Source of the DNA: Culex pipiens pallens
Lineage: Eukaryota; Arthropoda; Insecta; Diptera; Culicidae
DNA: 64,000 nucleotides
Assembly: GCF_016801865.2 (NCBI RefSeq)
Contig: NC_068937.1
Span: 117,219,068-117,283,067, forward strand
Reading direction: 5' to 3'
Shown here: piece by piece, positions 1-11,600 of the stretch
Layout of the letters: every line of letters starts with the position of its first letter
How positions within the stretch are numbered: the stretch's first letter is position 1
The notes under the pieces: generated by a model
What the model was told of the DNA's origin: nothing
The model's input: only the letters and a program-made list of their open reading frames with translations
The model's database searches: none
Program-made: the position numbers and the translations under genes

Positions 1-490
1 GCAAAAGGGGAAAAAAAGATTTGCTGTCTTTTTTAACATTGCTTGTTTCAATGCATTTATTTCGTAACTGAACTGCACGAACCGGCTTCACAAAACTTGA
101 ACTCTGTCATTCAGGTGGTTGTGCTTTTTGTTGAAATAGTGCTATCTTGTCTCATATCCAGTTGTTGAAATAATCACATAAAATTCTTTGAGGTAAAACC
201 TGTTATCTTTAAAATTGTGTCTTTCTTTGATTGTAAATATTTTTTTGTTATCCAACTTAAACTAAAGAAAAAATTCTATCAAGTTTTCTGGTATCCATCC
301 GGAAATGCTTATTAAATATACTTAATGTGACCAGAGAGCACAACTGCCACATTTTATCCGATGCAGCCAACACGCTTACTCTAATGGTCTCTTTCTCCGG
401 ACGAAATTTCCGAGACCTTGCTCTGTCTGGAGGAAAAGAAGTGGAGCACTTTCGTTTTCTGTATACGATTTCTGGGTGGCACGACCGTCT
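1..490. other. AT-rich sequence, no gene seen
   Basis: No recognisable coding exon, RNA gene or repeat boundary was found. The stretch ends at the 8-bp target duplication of the adjoining hAT element. Confidence 0.5.
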
Positions 491-509
491 CTCCTCTCCA
501 GGGCTGTGG

Positions 510-710
510 AGTCGGAGTCGGAGTCGGAGCCGGAGTCGGTGGAGTCGGGTCTTTTTGGAGACCTGGAGTCGGAGTCGGAGTCGGAGTCGTCAAAACTCGA
601 ACAGCTGGAGTCGGAGTCGGAGCCGGAGTCGGCTAAATTTTAAGAGCTGGAGTCGGAGTCGGAGTTGGAGCCGAAGATTTCTGATTACCCGGAGTCGGAG
701 CCGGAGTTAT
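510..710. repeat. GGAGTC hexamer array, left end of hAT element
   Basis: Blocks of GGAGTC with GGAGCC variants are separated by short AT-rich spacers. Translated on the plus strand they give a spurious Ser-Arg-rich peptide that should not be read as a protein. Confidence 0.9.
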
Positions 711-2369
711 CTTAAATTTAACAAAAAAATATGTTTTTTTTTTATTGTTCAGTATTTCCTATAGAACAGCTTAATTTACAAAACATCTTATATTTTTAAT
801 TGATCTATCAGATGACATTTTGTTTTTGAAACTTTTTATTGTGATTGAAAAGCTCTAATTGTGTTATTACACTATAATCACTAAATAGGTTATCCAAGTT
901 TGTAGTATCATAATTTAAAAAAATATTAAAAAATATTGGTTATGTTGTCAGTTTTTGAATGCTTCCTTTTGCCTATATTTATGTGCCTTTTCAATTCAAA
1001 TTTGACAAAATTTCATCCAGTTATTTCTGAAAAAGTACACTCACAGTCATCTTTTACCCCGATAGCATGTGTCTTGGATGTTTTAAGTTAAATCATTTTT
1101 TAGGAAAAAATTACGAGGTACATATAAAAAAAAAAAAAAAAAAAAAATAGTAATCACTGTTTTTGCAAATCGAAACAAGTCACTGACAGTTTAATTTTGT
1201 AACAAATAATCAACGATAATAACAATCTCTTACTTGGAACTCAACATGCACATTTTGTTTATAACTGAGTACAAGAAAATCAAAGTGTTGCATTTAAAAT
1301 AATTGAAAGTAACAAAAAATATCAAAACAAGTTGCAACAAATTTTGAAATAATCATTGATTGTTGATGTTAATGTTGATTTTAGGTAAACTATGTTGATA
1401 TCGTTGCAAATTATCGTTGAACAAATCTCAAGAATTCAGTACAAAAATGAACTAATAAAAATGTGTAGAACAAATTAAAGGTTTTTAATTTATTTTTTAA
1501 ATATTATAAAAAGAAAACAAAATCAAAATAATATCAACTGGTACGAATTTTCTCATACTGTTTGTAACACGCCAATATGATGGAAGGTGATAATCATTGC
1601 ATATCAATGTACCTGAAAAAATGAAATATTTGTGACCTAGAAATTATTTTACTTGAGGATATTTGTTTTTTATTATATTTTATGTTTTTTCATATATTTT
1701 GATGGAGGCGCAAGATCATTTATAAAGCTTCGTTTTAGGTGAAGATTCACGAAGTATCGTGCGCTTCCTTTTTAAAGTATATAAAATTTTAAAATTAAAA
1801 TAAATTAAAAATTTCCAGGGTAAAATATTTTCCATGTCACAGATATTTGAAAAGGACATCTTAAGCGTCCTTTCCACGAAGAAATTGTTTAGATACATTG
1901 ATTTGCAATAATAATCTCCTTCAGCCATGGCATGATGTCCATGTACATCTTAAAAAATAAACAAAAAAAAATGTTTCGTTTAAAATTGACATTTTAAAAC
2001 AACGTGCCTGTCACTGTGCTTCTTAAAAATGTCAGCCTGAAAGTGAGCAAATTGAATTTCAATTAGCTTTGATTTTTTTTTTTTTCAAATTTGAGGTTAA
2101 GCAAATAAATCCAAATTTACTTACAAAACTGTTCTTCTCAAAATGCCTCTAAAACTGAAGATATTTTTTTGATTTCTGTTTCCATAACGTATAAAACTTG
2201 TAACCTAGAAACTTTTTTTCCGTTTATTTACTTCACTTCACTTTTACTTAACTTATTTTTCTTGAGAAAAACATGACACTTAGAGAGTATTTAAATAATC
2301 CTATTTATCAATGTTTTAAAAATAATTAACTAATAACTGTTAACTAACTTTTGAAACATTTAAAAATAT

Positions 2370-2580
2370 GTGGAGTCGGAGTCGGAGTCGGAGCCAACCA
2401 TTTGTTGAAAGCTGGAGTCGGAGTCGGAGTCGGAGTCGGAGTCGGAGTCGGCTAGAGTTGGTAGGCCGGAGTCGGAGTCGGAGTCGGAGCCAACCATTTG
2501 TTGAAAGCCGGAGCCGGAGTTGGAGTCGGAGTCGGCTAATCTGAGAAAGCCGGAGTCGGAGTCGGAGTCGGAGTCGTTTG
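2370..2580. repeat. GGAGTC hexamer array, right end of hAT element
   Basis: This is the second block of GGAGTC/GGAGCC repeats. It contains a locally duplicated segment (two GGAGCCAACCATTTGTTGAA tracts), and ends next to the terminal inverted repeat. Confidence 0.9.
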
Positions 2581-2614
2581 AAATATGACCCGACTCCGCA
2601 GCCCTGCTCCTCTC

Positions 2615-3904
2615 GTTGCCGTTATATCTTCTGATGAATGCAGTTGCTTAATCGGTTCGATTACATGATTTTTAGTTTAATAGCTGTTTCTGGGTGAAAG
2701 AGTTGTTTGTTTCAGGATTGAACGCTTATCTTCTTTCTTGTATAGGAAAAATACAACAGCTTTGCCCTACTATAAGGGGTCAATTATTAAAACTATTTTT
2801 TCCTTTAAGTTCTATTTAAATGTTTATAAAGTGCTATTTTTTTCTTTGCTGCAGTCCCAGGGAGTAGAACTCCCAAATGGGAGTAAAACAGATAAAATGT
2901 GAGAAGTCTTGATGAAAAGTTTTTTTTTTCGTTTGCCCACTGTCTTACCAAAAGTTGCCTAATTGGCATGTGTAGAAGCGTGCGTAATTTTTGCAACTCT
3001 GTCAAAATAGCTGTCATTACCCTAGTATTGGTCACCAGCATCTAGGTGACCACAATAAAATAGTTTGCCATTTTTGTCTATCCTGGCCAGGTGAGGTGGC
3101 ACGCAAGCGGAAGTGGGTGCATTATCATTTTAATTCGATTTTCACTTTTGTTACCGCCTCGAAAAACATACACACTAACTTATACAGAGCGCGGCTACAT
3201 CGGCTATGGTCAGCCATGGAGGTTCCCTCATTTCTGGAAGTTGTAATAAAAGCAGCGTTAAGTTATGTGGCCACGCTGGCACGCCATCTATCGGATTAAT
3301 GTGTTTATTTATATGAGCTCTGTTGTGTGTGAGTGCATTTTAGCGAAAGTGTTTGACGGGCGGGTAGTGTTTTCGAAACTCGGAACTCTCGGCTCTACTG
3401 GTAGGTCAGTTTTGGTCGTGTTGGGTGGAACAGTTTGGCTAGTGACATTTTAATGATTTATTTATGATAGGTTAATGAGGTTAACGTTAACGACTGGCAG
3501 GTCTGCTATAGTGAGGTCGGCCCATAAATAGTGATGATATAAGAAAAATGCTGTTGAATTTTATCACATTTGGAAGATTTCACAGCCCAAAATCATTTTC
3601 AAATTAAAAAGCCTGGTAGTTTAGTCACATTAATAAAAAATTTATAATTTTAGACAACAGGCACAAGTATTATTCTATTTTTTCTAATCAAACACCTATC
3701 TTCGCCATATGGAGAGTTTGTTGCTCGATTAAAGCTCCAAAAAATATTTTTGCCTTAAATTATAAGCAACAGCACCACCTCGAGTAAGCACACTTATTTA
3801 TGCCATTTACTGATCAAAAAGATTGATTAAATGCACTTTTGATCAAAATTTATATTTTGCTACGCAAGATGAGAGCATAAAAGCTTAACGAAAGTCGCCA
3901 TCAA
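2615..3904. other. Gene-free, mostly non-repetitive sequence
   Basis: The stretch is moderately AT-rich with a GC-richer part around 3050-3450. Short open frames there have no recognisable domain or splice context. I see no repeat ends. Confidence 0.4.
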
Positions 3905-3906
3905 TA

Positions 3907-4829
3907 GGGTAGAGTAGTCATCAATGAGACACGGGGAACAATGATAAAATGGCTCTCACAAGTCGTAGTTTCAACCAATCAGGCTCATATTTGGGGGAAA
4001 GGTGTGTCTACTGGATACACGTCTGCCATATTAGTGGCTTTGGTTATGGACGCTCCTTTGAAAAGTAATTCATAGATGTTTGATTATGGGGTGTAAAAGT
4101 AAATTATGGACAAAAAATACTTTTTCGCTCGTAGGCTGCAATTTACACCAAAACTAATATTTCTTCAAATTTCTTTCGACGTTCCATAGGGATTAAGTTG
4201 GGCTACAACGTCCTTTCATTAGATTTGGCCAAAATTTAGAATATACCCGGAATCCAGGGCTGTCTCATTGTTCCCCACTCATTTCAGCCCATGGGTAACA
4301 ATGAGACACTTTGATTTTTCTTCAATAAACTTTTCAAAATCGATGGAAATCTTTTAAAACATGAATTAAAAGTGATTTTTGGCATATTTATAGAGTTTAA
4401 ACTTCATTTAACCAAAAATACTAAGTTATTTGGCATTAATATATGGATTTTACAAAATTTCAATACTTTTTAGTGTAACTTTTGTTATTAAAAGTTTCAT
4501 GTTGGCAAAATTGCTCTAAAATGTTCAAGGCAAGTCACCTGCAATGAAACAATACAAAAACATGATGTTTTTCTAGAAAAATGTTGATTTTCGTAAAGTG
4601 TCTCATTGTTCCCCAGCTGTCTCATTGTTCCTGCCAAGTACGTCTACAATGAGACAGTTGAATAACGCTGGCTGTAGATGTCGGATCGATCTCATATTTT
4701 GGTCAATGTTAGAACACATTAAAAGAAAGATAATGCAACTAAAAGCTCATTAAAACATGCTAATGAAAAAATTTGAAAAATCGTTGAAAGTTGAAAACCA
4801 AAAGTGTCTCATTGATGACTACCCTACCC
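3907..4829. mobile_element. TA-flanked MITE with GGGTAGAGTAGTCATC termini
   Basis: The termini begin GGGTAGAGTAGTCATCAATG on the left and match the inverted right end with about one mismatch in 26 bases. A TA dinucleotide flanks each side (3905-3906 and 4830-4831). The motif GTCTCATTGTTCCCC recurs inside. There is no coding capacity. TA duplication suggests mobilisation by a Tc1/mariner-like transposase, which is an inference. Confidence 0.75.
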
Positions 4830-4969
4830 TACCATTTTATTTGCGCTAACGTTTTCATAGCGCTTAAAATATGAAAAGGCTTCCAACTACCGGTAACATG
4901 TTCTTTTGCACATTAGTTAGTCACTCACTTGAAAAATAATCTCGAAACATGTAATTAAGACAAGACAGT

Positions 4970-5700
4970 TTGTACGCGCATTAAAAGTTAAAAAATCCTT
5001 TTATGACAGAGAGTTTCGTCTTTGACAGCGCTCGCCAAGGGGATCGTAGTTGATTCATTGTCAAATGTCGTCTCGTCAATTCGATTTTTTGCATTAAAAT
5101 GACAAAAAAAAAACAAAAAAAGAAACGTTGCTTAATCCATCCTAAGGTTGTTGGTACCGTAAACTGGGGTCAATCGGGACGCATGGGGCGAATTGGGACA
5201 GCAGTTTTAACCATGTTGGAGCACAATATTTTGATTTTTCTGGTTAGTTTCGGTTAGAACAGACTCAGACCAACAAAATGTGTACATCCATTTCCAAATA
5301 TTAACGCTTTAAGTGCTCTAAAAACTGCTGTCCCTATTCAGACTGAAGTCCCGATTCACCCCAGATTACGGTACCTTCCTCACATTTAAAGCGTAAAGCT
5401 ATCCACAATATACACAGAAGGGTGAACTTTCAGTGTTCTATCAACTTGACTCAGCGTCGTATTTCCAGTCCCGGGAAAAATAATATTTCCCGGGAATTCC
5501 CGAAATTGGGTACTAAAGCCCTATGTCAATTTTTATGTACAACGTTAAAAAACACGATTAAAAACCATTTCTGATCACTTTTTTTTTCATTTTAATGCAA
5601 TTTTTTTTTTGACAAGACAACATTTTTTCGATGGATTAACTATGGTCCCCTTGGAACGAGCTGTCAAGTAGGAGCTTTTCTGTCAAGAAGGACCGCGAGA
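4970..5700. repeat. Fold-back repeat interrupted by a MITE
   Basis: Sequence around 5030-5120 (GCTCGCCAAGGGGATCGTAG, then CATTAAAATGAC and a poly-A run) reappears inverted around 5577-5665. The two arms enclose the MITE at 5153-5375. Outer limits are approximate. Confidence 0.55.
5153..5375. mobile_element. Small MITE with GGTACCGTAAACTGGGG termini
   Basis: Left end GGTACCGTAAACTGGGGTCA and the inverted right end match with few differences. TA dinucleotides within the GGTACC ends could be the target duplication (CCGTAA...TTACGG flanked by TA). It is about 220 bp and non-coding, and lies inside a fold-back repeat. Confidence 0.7.
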
Positions 5701-7370
5701 TTAATTTTTCAAAATTGATTTAAAAATCAATTTTAAACTCTTTGTGGTCGTACAAAGGGTCATTGTACTCAGAAAAATAAGTTTTATCAGCAATCTAAGC
5801 TTCATTTTAGGACCCAATTCCACAAAAAATTATACATTTTCCTAAGTTTTTTGCACCAATGTTTTTAAAATCTATAAGGCTGGTACAAATTTTATTTAAA
5901 GTTTTTGCCCCCCCCCCCTTCAAGGTTGGCCCGAAAAATCAGGGGGCAAAAAAATATTTTTTCAAAAAACTTCAATATTTTTATGAAAATTTAAGTGCAA
6001 TTAGTTAAAATCAATTTAAAATGAATTCCCCTGCGTTTAGAATCTTTTGAATTTTTGAAAATTTTCGATGTCTACTATCGCTAAAGTTTTTTTTTCGCTA
6101 AAATTTTTGTTTTCGTCAAATTTTACATTTTTTGAAAACTTTTATTGCAAAACAACTGAACTAGTGTAAAATACATTTTAAAACACTTTTTTCATGCAAA
6201 TGTTGAAACTATGGCATGTTATTTTAATATTTATATTTTTTTATTTTTTTGCCCCCCCCCCCTCGACCCCGCCCAGAGCCGAGGGACAAAAACTTTTAAA
6301 AATATTTGCATCGGCCTAAAGAAATAAAAAAAAAAATAATTAGGCAACCTAATTTGAGCATGATTCGCGGATTTTTAACAGGCCGGAATTTTTGTAGGGA
6401 ATTTCACGCATAATACGGATTTGCATGGAATTTTAACAATTTTTGAACATTGAATTGCTTTTTTGATTTGGTCAAAGCTTTTGTTAATTAGACATTTTAA
6501 TTTAACTGTGAGTTTGATTTAAAAAGGGAGAGTTTTCCGGGTTTTCACAATTCAAACTTGATTATTTATTTTATTTTTTTCTTTCATATGTTAAAAGGAC
6601 CTTTAAAAAAACACTCTAGAATTGTTCTTTTAGACATTCCATACTAAATATATTTATCTATGAAAAGATCCAAAGGCTTTCTTAAACTTGTGAAAACCTT
6701 TGAACATTTGAATTAACAAATCTAGGGTTTTTTTAAAGGTCCTATAAACTGTTGTGTTTTACATGTTATAGGACCTTTTCATAAAAAAAAATCTCTGGTA
6801 AAATTTTCGTGAAAACAACTACTGTACCATGGTGTCATATCGGCAAAGTGTACGGATTTTTGCTCAGCAAGAGTTGGTAGCCTTAAGCATGAGCATGGTT
6901 GACTGCCAATGAGCTGCTACTCCGTTATTGACAGATCAGCTGAAGTTAAACAATGAATCAAAAATGATCAGTGGGAGCCAACTATAGGAGGACTATAGGC
7001 CTATAGGCTATAGGAAGGACTTTCTGGTTAACACACAAAATCACTCACACACACTTATTTTGCTCCGTTTTTAACTCAACGATCCAAATTGACACACAAT
7101 CCACCCGACGCCGTGCCTTCCAATCAACGATGATATAGGAAGGGCTTTGAAAATCACAAATAATCACTAATTCACTCCGAATATTTTTAACGACCACGCG
7201 CTCGCTTTGCCAATTATGCACTCAAAAAAATAATTAGGCAACCTTGTTTGATTTTAAATACTGCTCATATTGAAAAAAAAAAAAAACAGCTCATCTGGAA
7301 ATAGTTGATTGTCGTTTTTTTGACTATTAATATAGCTGTTTTATAGAGTTTTGTTGCAAAATATTATTTA
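5376..7370. other. AT-rich repeat-derived sequence, no gene
   Basis: Poly-C runs following TTTTTGCC occur near 5908 and 6253 in related contexts, suggesting a diverged internal duplication. A CCCGGG-rich patch near 5470-5510 resembles the subterminal motifs of the hAT elements at 28-30.6 kb. No reading frame looks like a protein. Confidence 0.4.
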
Positions 7371-7375
7371 GAAGC

Positions 7376-7485
7376 AGAAACACAATAGTTTTGATAAATT
7401 TAAAATTAATCGGGATTTCCTGAGAATTTGTTGAAAATTTCCCGTTTCTCGGAAATTTTGTAACTCCGGGAAATTGGACGCTCTA
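7376..7485 (-). mobile_element. Truncated end of a CCCGGG-type hAT element
   Basis: Read on the minus strand from 7485, the sequence TAGAGCGTCCAATTTCCCGG closely matches the left end of the complete element at 29444. Only about 110 bases of this end remain. The fold-back element starting at 7492 adjoins it. Confidence 0.55.
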
Positions 7486-7491
7486 CTCATT

Positions 7492-8811
7492 GGGTAATTT
7501 TCTACCAACTCACACGAAATCGGGAAAAGTTGCCCCGACCCCTCTTTGATTTGCGTGAAACTTTGTCCTAAGGGGTAAATTTTGTCCCTGATCACGAATC
7601 CGAGGTCCGTTTTTTTGATATCTTGTGACGGAGGGGCGGTACGAACCCTTCCATTTTTGAACATGCGAAAAAAGAGGTGTTTTTCAATAATTTGCAGCCT
7701 GAAACGGTGATGAGATATAAATTTAGTGTCAAAGGGACTTTCATGTAAAATTAGACGCCCGATTGATGGCGTACTCAGAATTCCGTAAAAACGTATTTTT
7801 CATCGAAAAAAAAAAACACTAAAAAAGTTTTAAAAATTCTCCCATTTTCCGTTACTTGACTGTAAAAAATTTGGGAACATGTTATTTTATGGGAAATTTA
7901 ATGTACTTTTCTAATCTTTATTGACCCAGAAGGGTATTTTTTTCATTTAGAACAAAATTTTTAATTTTAAAATTTCGTGTTTTTTCTAAATTTGCAGGGT
8001 TATTTTTTAGAGTATAAAAATGTTCTACAAAGATGTAGAGCAGACAATTACAAAAATTTTGATATATAGACATAAGGGTTCGCTTATAAACATCACGAGT
8101 TATCGCGATTTTACGAAAAAAAGTTTTGAAAAAGTAACTTTTTGCGTTTCTCTTTGTTTCGTCGTCCGTGTCTGTCGCGGGTGACCATGAACGGCCATGA
8201 TCGATGACGACCAACTTTTTCAAAACTTTTTTCGTAAAATCGCGTTAACTCGTGATGTAAGCAAACCCCTTATGTCTATATATCAAAATTTTTGTAATTG
8301 TCTGCTCTACAACTTTGTAGAACATTGTTATACTCTTAAGAATAACCCTGCAAAGTTAGAAAAAACACGAAATTTTAAAATGAAAAATTTTGTTCTAAAC
8401 GAAAAAATGACCCTTCTGGGTCAATGTAGATTCGAAAAATACATTAAATTTCCCATAAAATGACATGTTCCAAAAATTTTTACAGTCGGGTAACGTAAAA
8501 TGGGAGAATTTTTAAATCTTTTTTAGTGTTTTTTTCGATGAAAAATACGTTTTTTCGGAATTCTGAGTACGCCATCAAATCGAGCGTCTAATTTTACATA
8601 AAAGTCCCTTTGACACCAAATTTCTATCTCATCACCGTTTCAGGCTGCAAATTATTGAAAAACATCTCTTTTTCGCATGTTCCGTCACGAGATATCAAAA
8701 AACGGACCCTGGATTCGTGATCAGGGACAAAAGTTACCCCTTAGGACAAAGTTTCACGCAAATCGAAGAGGGGTCGGGGCAACTGCTGTGTGAGTTGGCG
8801 GAGAATTACCC
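7492..8811. mobile_element. Long fold-back (palindromic) element, 1.3 kb
   Basis: Nearly the whole element is one inverted repeat. The arms run from 7492 to about 8185 and from about 8200 back to 8811, meeting near a short GATCGATGAC-containing loop. The ends are GGGTAATT and its complement, flanked by CATT on both sides (7488-7491 and 8812-8815). Arms differ by scattered substitutions and small indels. Reading frames within the arms are only echoes of the palindrome. Confidence 0.75.
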
Positions 8812-8829
8812 CATTACTAATACCATCAG

Positions 8830-9385
8830 ATTGGGTAGTCAGATCTTCATAATTCAGGGCAATTATGTGCTTACACTTTTGATAGAATTGTCAGATCTTC
8901 ACACTTTTGAACTCGTTGGAATGGTCTTTTGATAACCTATCTAACGACAGGTCGCATGATAGATCAGGACAACGTTTTCATCGAAATATCTGAGATCCGG
9001 CCTCCGAAAAGTGCATAATAACACTTAAGTGCTTATAACTTTTGATAGGGTTGTCAGATCCTCAATATTTTGAACTCGTTGGAATGGTCTTATAAAAACC
9101 ACCCTTTTTACAATTTTCCGGACTTTTGTTAAAATCGCTTTGTTTTTCAAAAAATAGCTGTCACCAGCATAACTTTTGAAGTACTTAACTTTATGATTTT
9201 CAATAGCAACTTATGGAACCCCAAGACGGATCGAATGAGACCAAAACAGACAAAATCGGCTGAGCCAGTGCCGAGATAACTCAGTGCCGAGATAACCCAA
9301 TGCAAAATTTTTGATCAACATCCCACCACGCACACAGACATTTGCTCAGAATTTGATTCAAAAACATAGTCAAAAACACTTTATG
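8830..9385 (+). repeat. Diverged fragment of the 'GATCCGG' tandem-unit repeat family
   Basis: About two diverged units (near 8870 and 9040) share GAGATCCGGC, CACTTAAGTG and the GTTGTCAGATC motif with the 164-bp units at 16.2-17.3 kb and the copy at 61.3-62.6 kb. The fragment ends in the family's CACACAGACATTTG region at about 9340. Confidence 0.65.
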
Positions 9386-10653
9386 GAAGCTGTAATTCAT
9401 GATCAAAGTGTTGATAGGCCGATAATAGAAATAGACTGAGATAGGGTTTATTTCCCCTAGTTGTCTCATTGTTGCCCTCTGACATTGACTCAAGTTACTT
9501 CAAATGTGACAAGAATCTCACACATGCCCCTGAAAAGTGATTGTCGCGAATACACTGAGCACTGCCTTAACAACTTCGCGATGATGTCACACCACCGCTA
9601 ACCAAAAATAGCATAATAAAGATATCGCAAGCGACACCTTGGCGGGAGGAGTTCGCTAAAAATAAGCCTTCATTGAGTAACCTCTCCACAGTTTATCACG
9701 ACCTACAATGGCTGCCTTATCAGATGCACGCTATCTGCATTAGAAATGCCTTCGTCTGAACTAGGTGAATGGGTCTCTGCCAACCGACAGCTATCCGATC
9801 TGTCCTATAGGCAGAAGAAGGTGACGTGACACGCACCACTTGTCTGACAAGAAATCAACACCCGCCGCTTCGTTTGTGTGCTGCGTGTGACAAAAAGGCA
9901 ACAAATCAACCATAAACAACAACACATCAACAGCTCCGTCGTCGACGACATTATGCAAGGCCATGCAGAGCGAAGAAAGCAGCAGCAATGCCATAACTTT
10001 GGTACCGATACCACCGCGATCGAGAGCTTTTCACAGGGTTGAACACCGCTGCTGGTGGGTAACGCTCAAGTGAGAGTGAAAATGGAATTTCTGGTCGCCC
10101 TAATTACGTCGAACCGCAGCAGCAACAGTAGCGGTGTCTTACTTCATCATCGTCAACCGTGGAATGCCCTCGGTTGGCAAGTGTTGATAACACTTTCTTT
10201 GCGTTCGGAGAGCTTAAGCTGGAACAGTCGCTTCGGTGGTGCAGCCTCCAGCCAAGGTAGAGCCTGCGTAACGAGCCGTCCGCAATTTCTGTACGGCACG
10301 GACCGCAACGACCAGAGCGGGCGTCGTGTTGCTATCGTAGCACAATCGTCATTTTTATAGTTTGCGAAAAACAGTACATTCAAGATCACACTTCTTTGCT
10401 GCTATTCCGGTTATAGTTTGAAGGAGTGAATTATGTTGTTCATCGTGTGCTAGATATCTTAAAGTCTTTAGCTTAAAGGCTGAAAATTCCTACCTTACCA
10501 ACGATTCCTCTACCTTGAACTACCATCGTGGAGGTTGAAGAAGATCCTTTTATATTTCTAGTATTAGATGATTATCAAATTTGATCCACCGAAGCGTTTG
10601 GTATTGTATGCCCACGCATCCTTTCTCCCTTGTAGATCCTGTGAATTGTGAAC
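9386..10653. other. GC-richer, low-repeat tract, possible UTR or exon material
   Basis: From about 9540 the sequence is markedly GC-richer than the surrounding repeats and shows no transposon ends. Open frames of about 100 codons occur on both strands around 10.05-10.39 kb, but none has a recognisable domain or convincing splice sites. A family resembling this part's 9410-9470 segment also occurs near 52.98-53.04 kb. Confidence 0.3.
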
Positions 10654-11047
10654 CGTTCACATAATCCGTAATCTAATCTAATCTAATCTAATCGAACACC
10701 GGGAAGAACTTATGGTTAGATTACGCCTCAAGTTCCTTCTTGTCATTTTTAATGATTGCAGTACTTTCGAGAACCCACTTACACTCATTAAAGCAGCCCG
10801 GCCTACTGCGTTGCATTAACCGCATGAGACAGGTTCTATGAACGGATCCCACATTTCATAGAACCATCAGGGGAAGAAGAAGAAGCCGGGGACATACCGT
10901 ATCAACTGGTTCGAGTTATTTATAGATTATAATGGTGTGTGGTGTGTAGGGGAATCATTGAGGAAGGGATTGTTGTATTATATATTAGATGACCTTGTGA
11001 CATTATTCCACCACTACGGATTAATTCACTCAAGGAGTATTAATCCC

Positions 11048-11115
11048 TTGATGGCCAAATGGCTAGAGCATCCGACTTCTAATCCAAAGGTGTGAGTTCG
11101 AATCCCACCCTGATT
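11048..11115 (+). pseudogene. tRNA-like sequence with TCT anticodon loop
   Basis: The sequence has an A-box-like TGGCCAAATGG, an anticodon-arm stem around loop CTTCTAA, and a B-box GAGTTCGAATCC followed by T-rich sequence. The acceptor ends do not pair, so this is a tRNA-derived relic and not a functional tRNA gene. Confidence 0.5.
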
Positions 11116-11164
11116 CTATGCGTTTTTTGTTCATTTTCAAAGTTCATTTACAGTCGAAAAATTT

Positions 11165-11245
11165 CAAGGAGACTGGTCGGGAATCGAACCCTGAACCTTC
11201 CACTTATGAGGCGGAAGCCGTAGCCATTAAGCCACGGGCCGGTCT
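11165..11245 (-). pseudogene. tRNA-like head of a retroposon, CAT anticodon loop
   Basis: On the minus strand there is an A-box-like TGGCTTAATGG, a strong anticodon stem closing loop CTCATAA (anticodon CAT), and B-box GGTTCGATTCC. The acceptor stem pairs at about five of seven positions. It sits exactly at the 5' end of the GATTA-tailed retroposon, so it probably supplies its internal pol III promoter. Confidence 0.6.
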
Positions 11246-11339
11246 CGTTCACAGAATCCGTAATCAGACCACAAATTCTTCCAAGACTTACTTTCTTCGG
11301 ACTTGCTGCGCTTGTGTTGGATTAGATTAGATTACACCC

Positions 11340-11600
11340 GACATCCTTTGGTAGAGCTTGCTGTACCAATTGGTAACTGTGACAGGAGATCATGACCACG
11401 AACGCCTGCTTCCAACGCCACTTTCTGCTTGTAGCGGGTGATCTCAACGAAAGTGAGTCCGGCGATAATTGCGTGGATAATTTTCTTCCATGCCTGAGTA
11501 GCGTGGACTACAACGTGACGATTCGTGGATAAATCGGTGCAAATACAAGTCATTGCTGGTGGCTGAACTGTGAAGCCGTGCAACGGCCGGGACGAGGGGT
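11340..11600 (-). pseudogene. Possible degenerate histone H3-like fragment
   Basis: On the minus strand one frame gives TFVEITRYKQKV, resembling the H3 stretch ending in LREIRRYQKS. The neighbouring frame gives SRCSPRYSG...NYPRNYRR, resembling H3 ARKSAPATGG...KPHRYRP. The two would join by a frameshift near 11450. Identity is low and other explanations, including chance, remain open. The fragment lies just downstream of the ionotropic receptor gene. Confidence 0.25.

Larger units (their letters stand above)
499..2606. mobile_element. Non-autonomous hAT-type transposon with GGAGTC subterminal arrays
   Basis: The left end CAGGGCTGTGGAGTCGG and the inverted right end match at 16 of 17 positions. 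The element is bounded by a perfect 8-bp duplication CTCCTCTC at 491-498 and 2607-2614. The CAG...CTG termini and 8-bp duplication are typical of hAT elements. Dense GGAGTC/GGAGCC hexamer arrays occupy about 510-710 and 2370-2580, in the same orientation at both ends. The 1.6 kb interior is AT-rich and has no transposase-like reading frame, so the element must have been mobilised in trans. The hexamer arrays may be transposase-binding sites; that is inferred from other hAT elements with repeated subterminal motifs. Confidence 0.88.
10674..11245 (-). mobile_element. GATTA-tailed retroposon with tRNA-like head
   Basis: Read on the minus strand, the element starts with a tRNA-like segment (11245 to about 11165) and ends in a (GATTA)n tail at 10674-10695. 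It is flanked by 20-bp direct repeats with one mismatch (10654-10673 and 11246-11265, core GTTCACA then AATCCGTAATC). Long duplications plus a simple-repeat tail are the signature of LINE-driven retroposition. A plus-strand tRNA-like segment at about 11048-11115 lies inside it. Confidence 0.7.

Noticed and set aside
327..764. Ser-Arg-rich protein frame
   Set aside because: It is a direct translation of GGAGTC hexamers in a transposon end.
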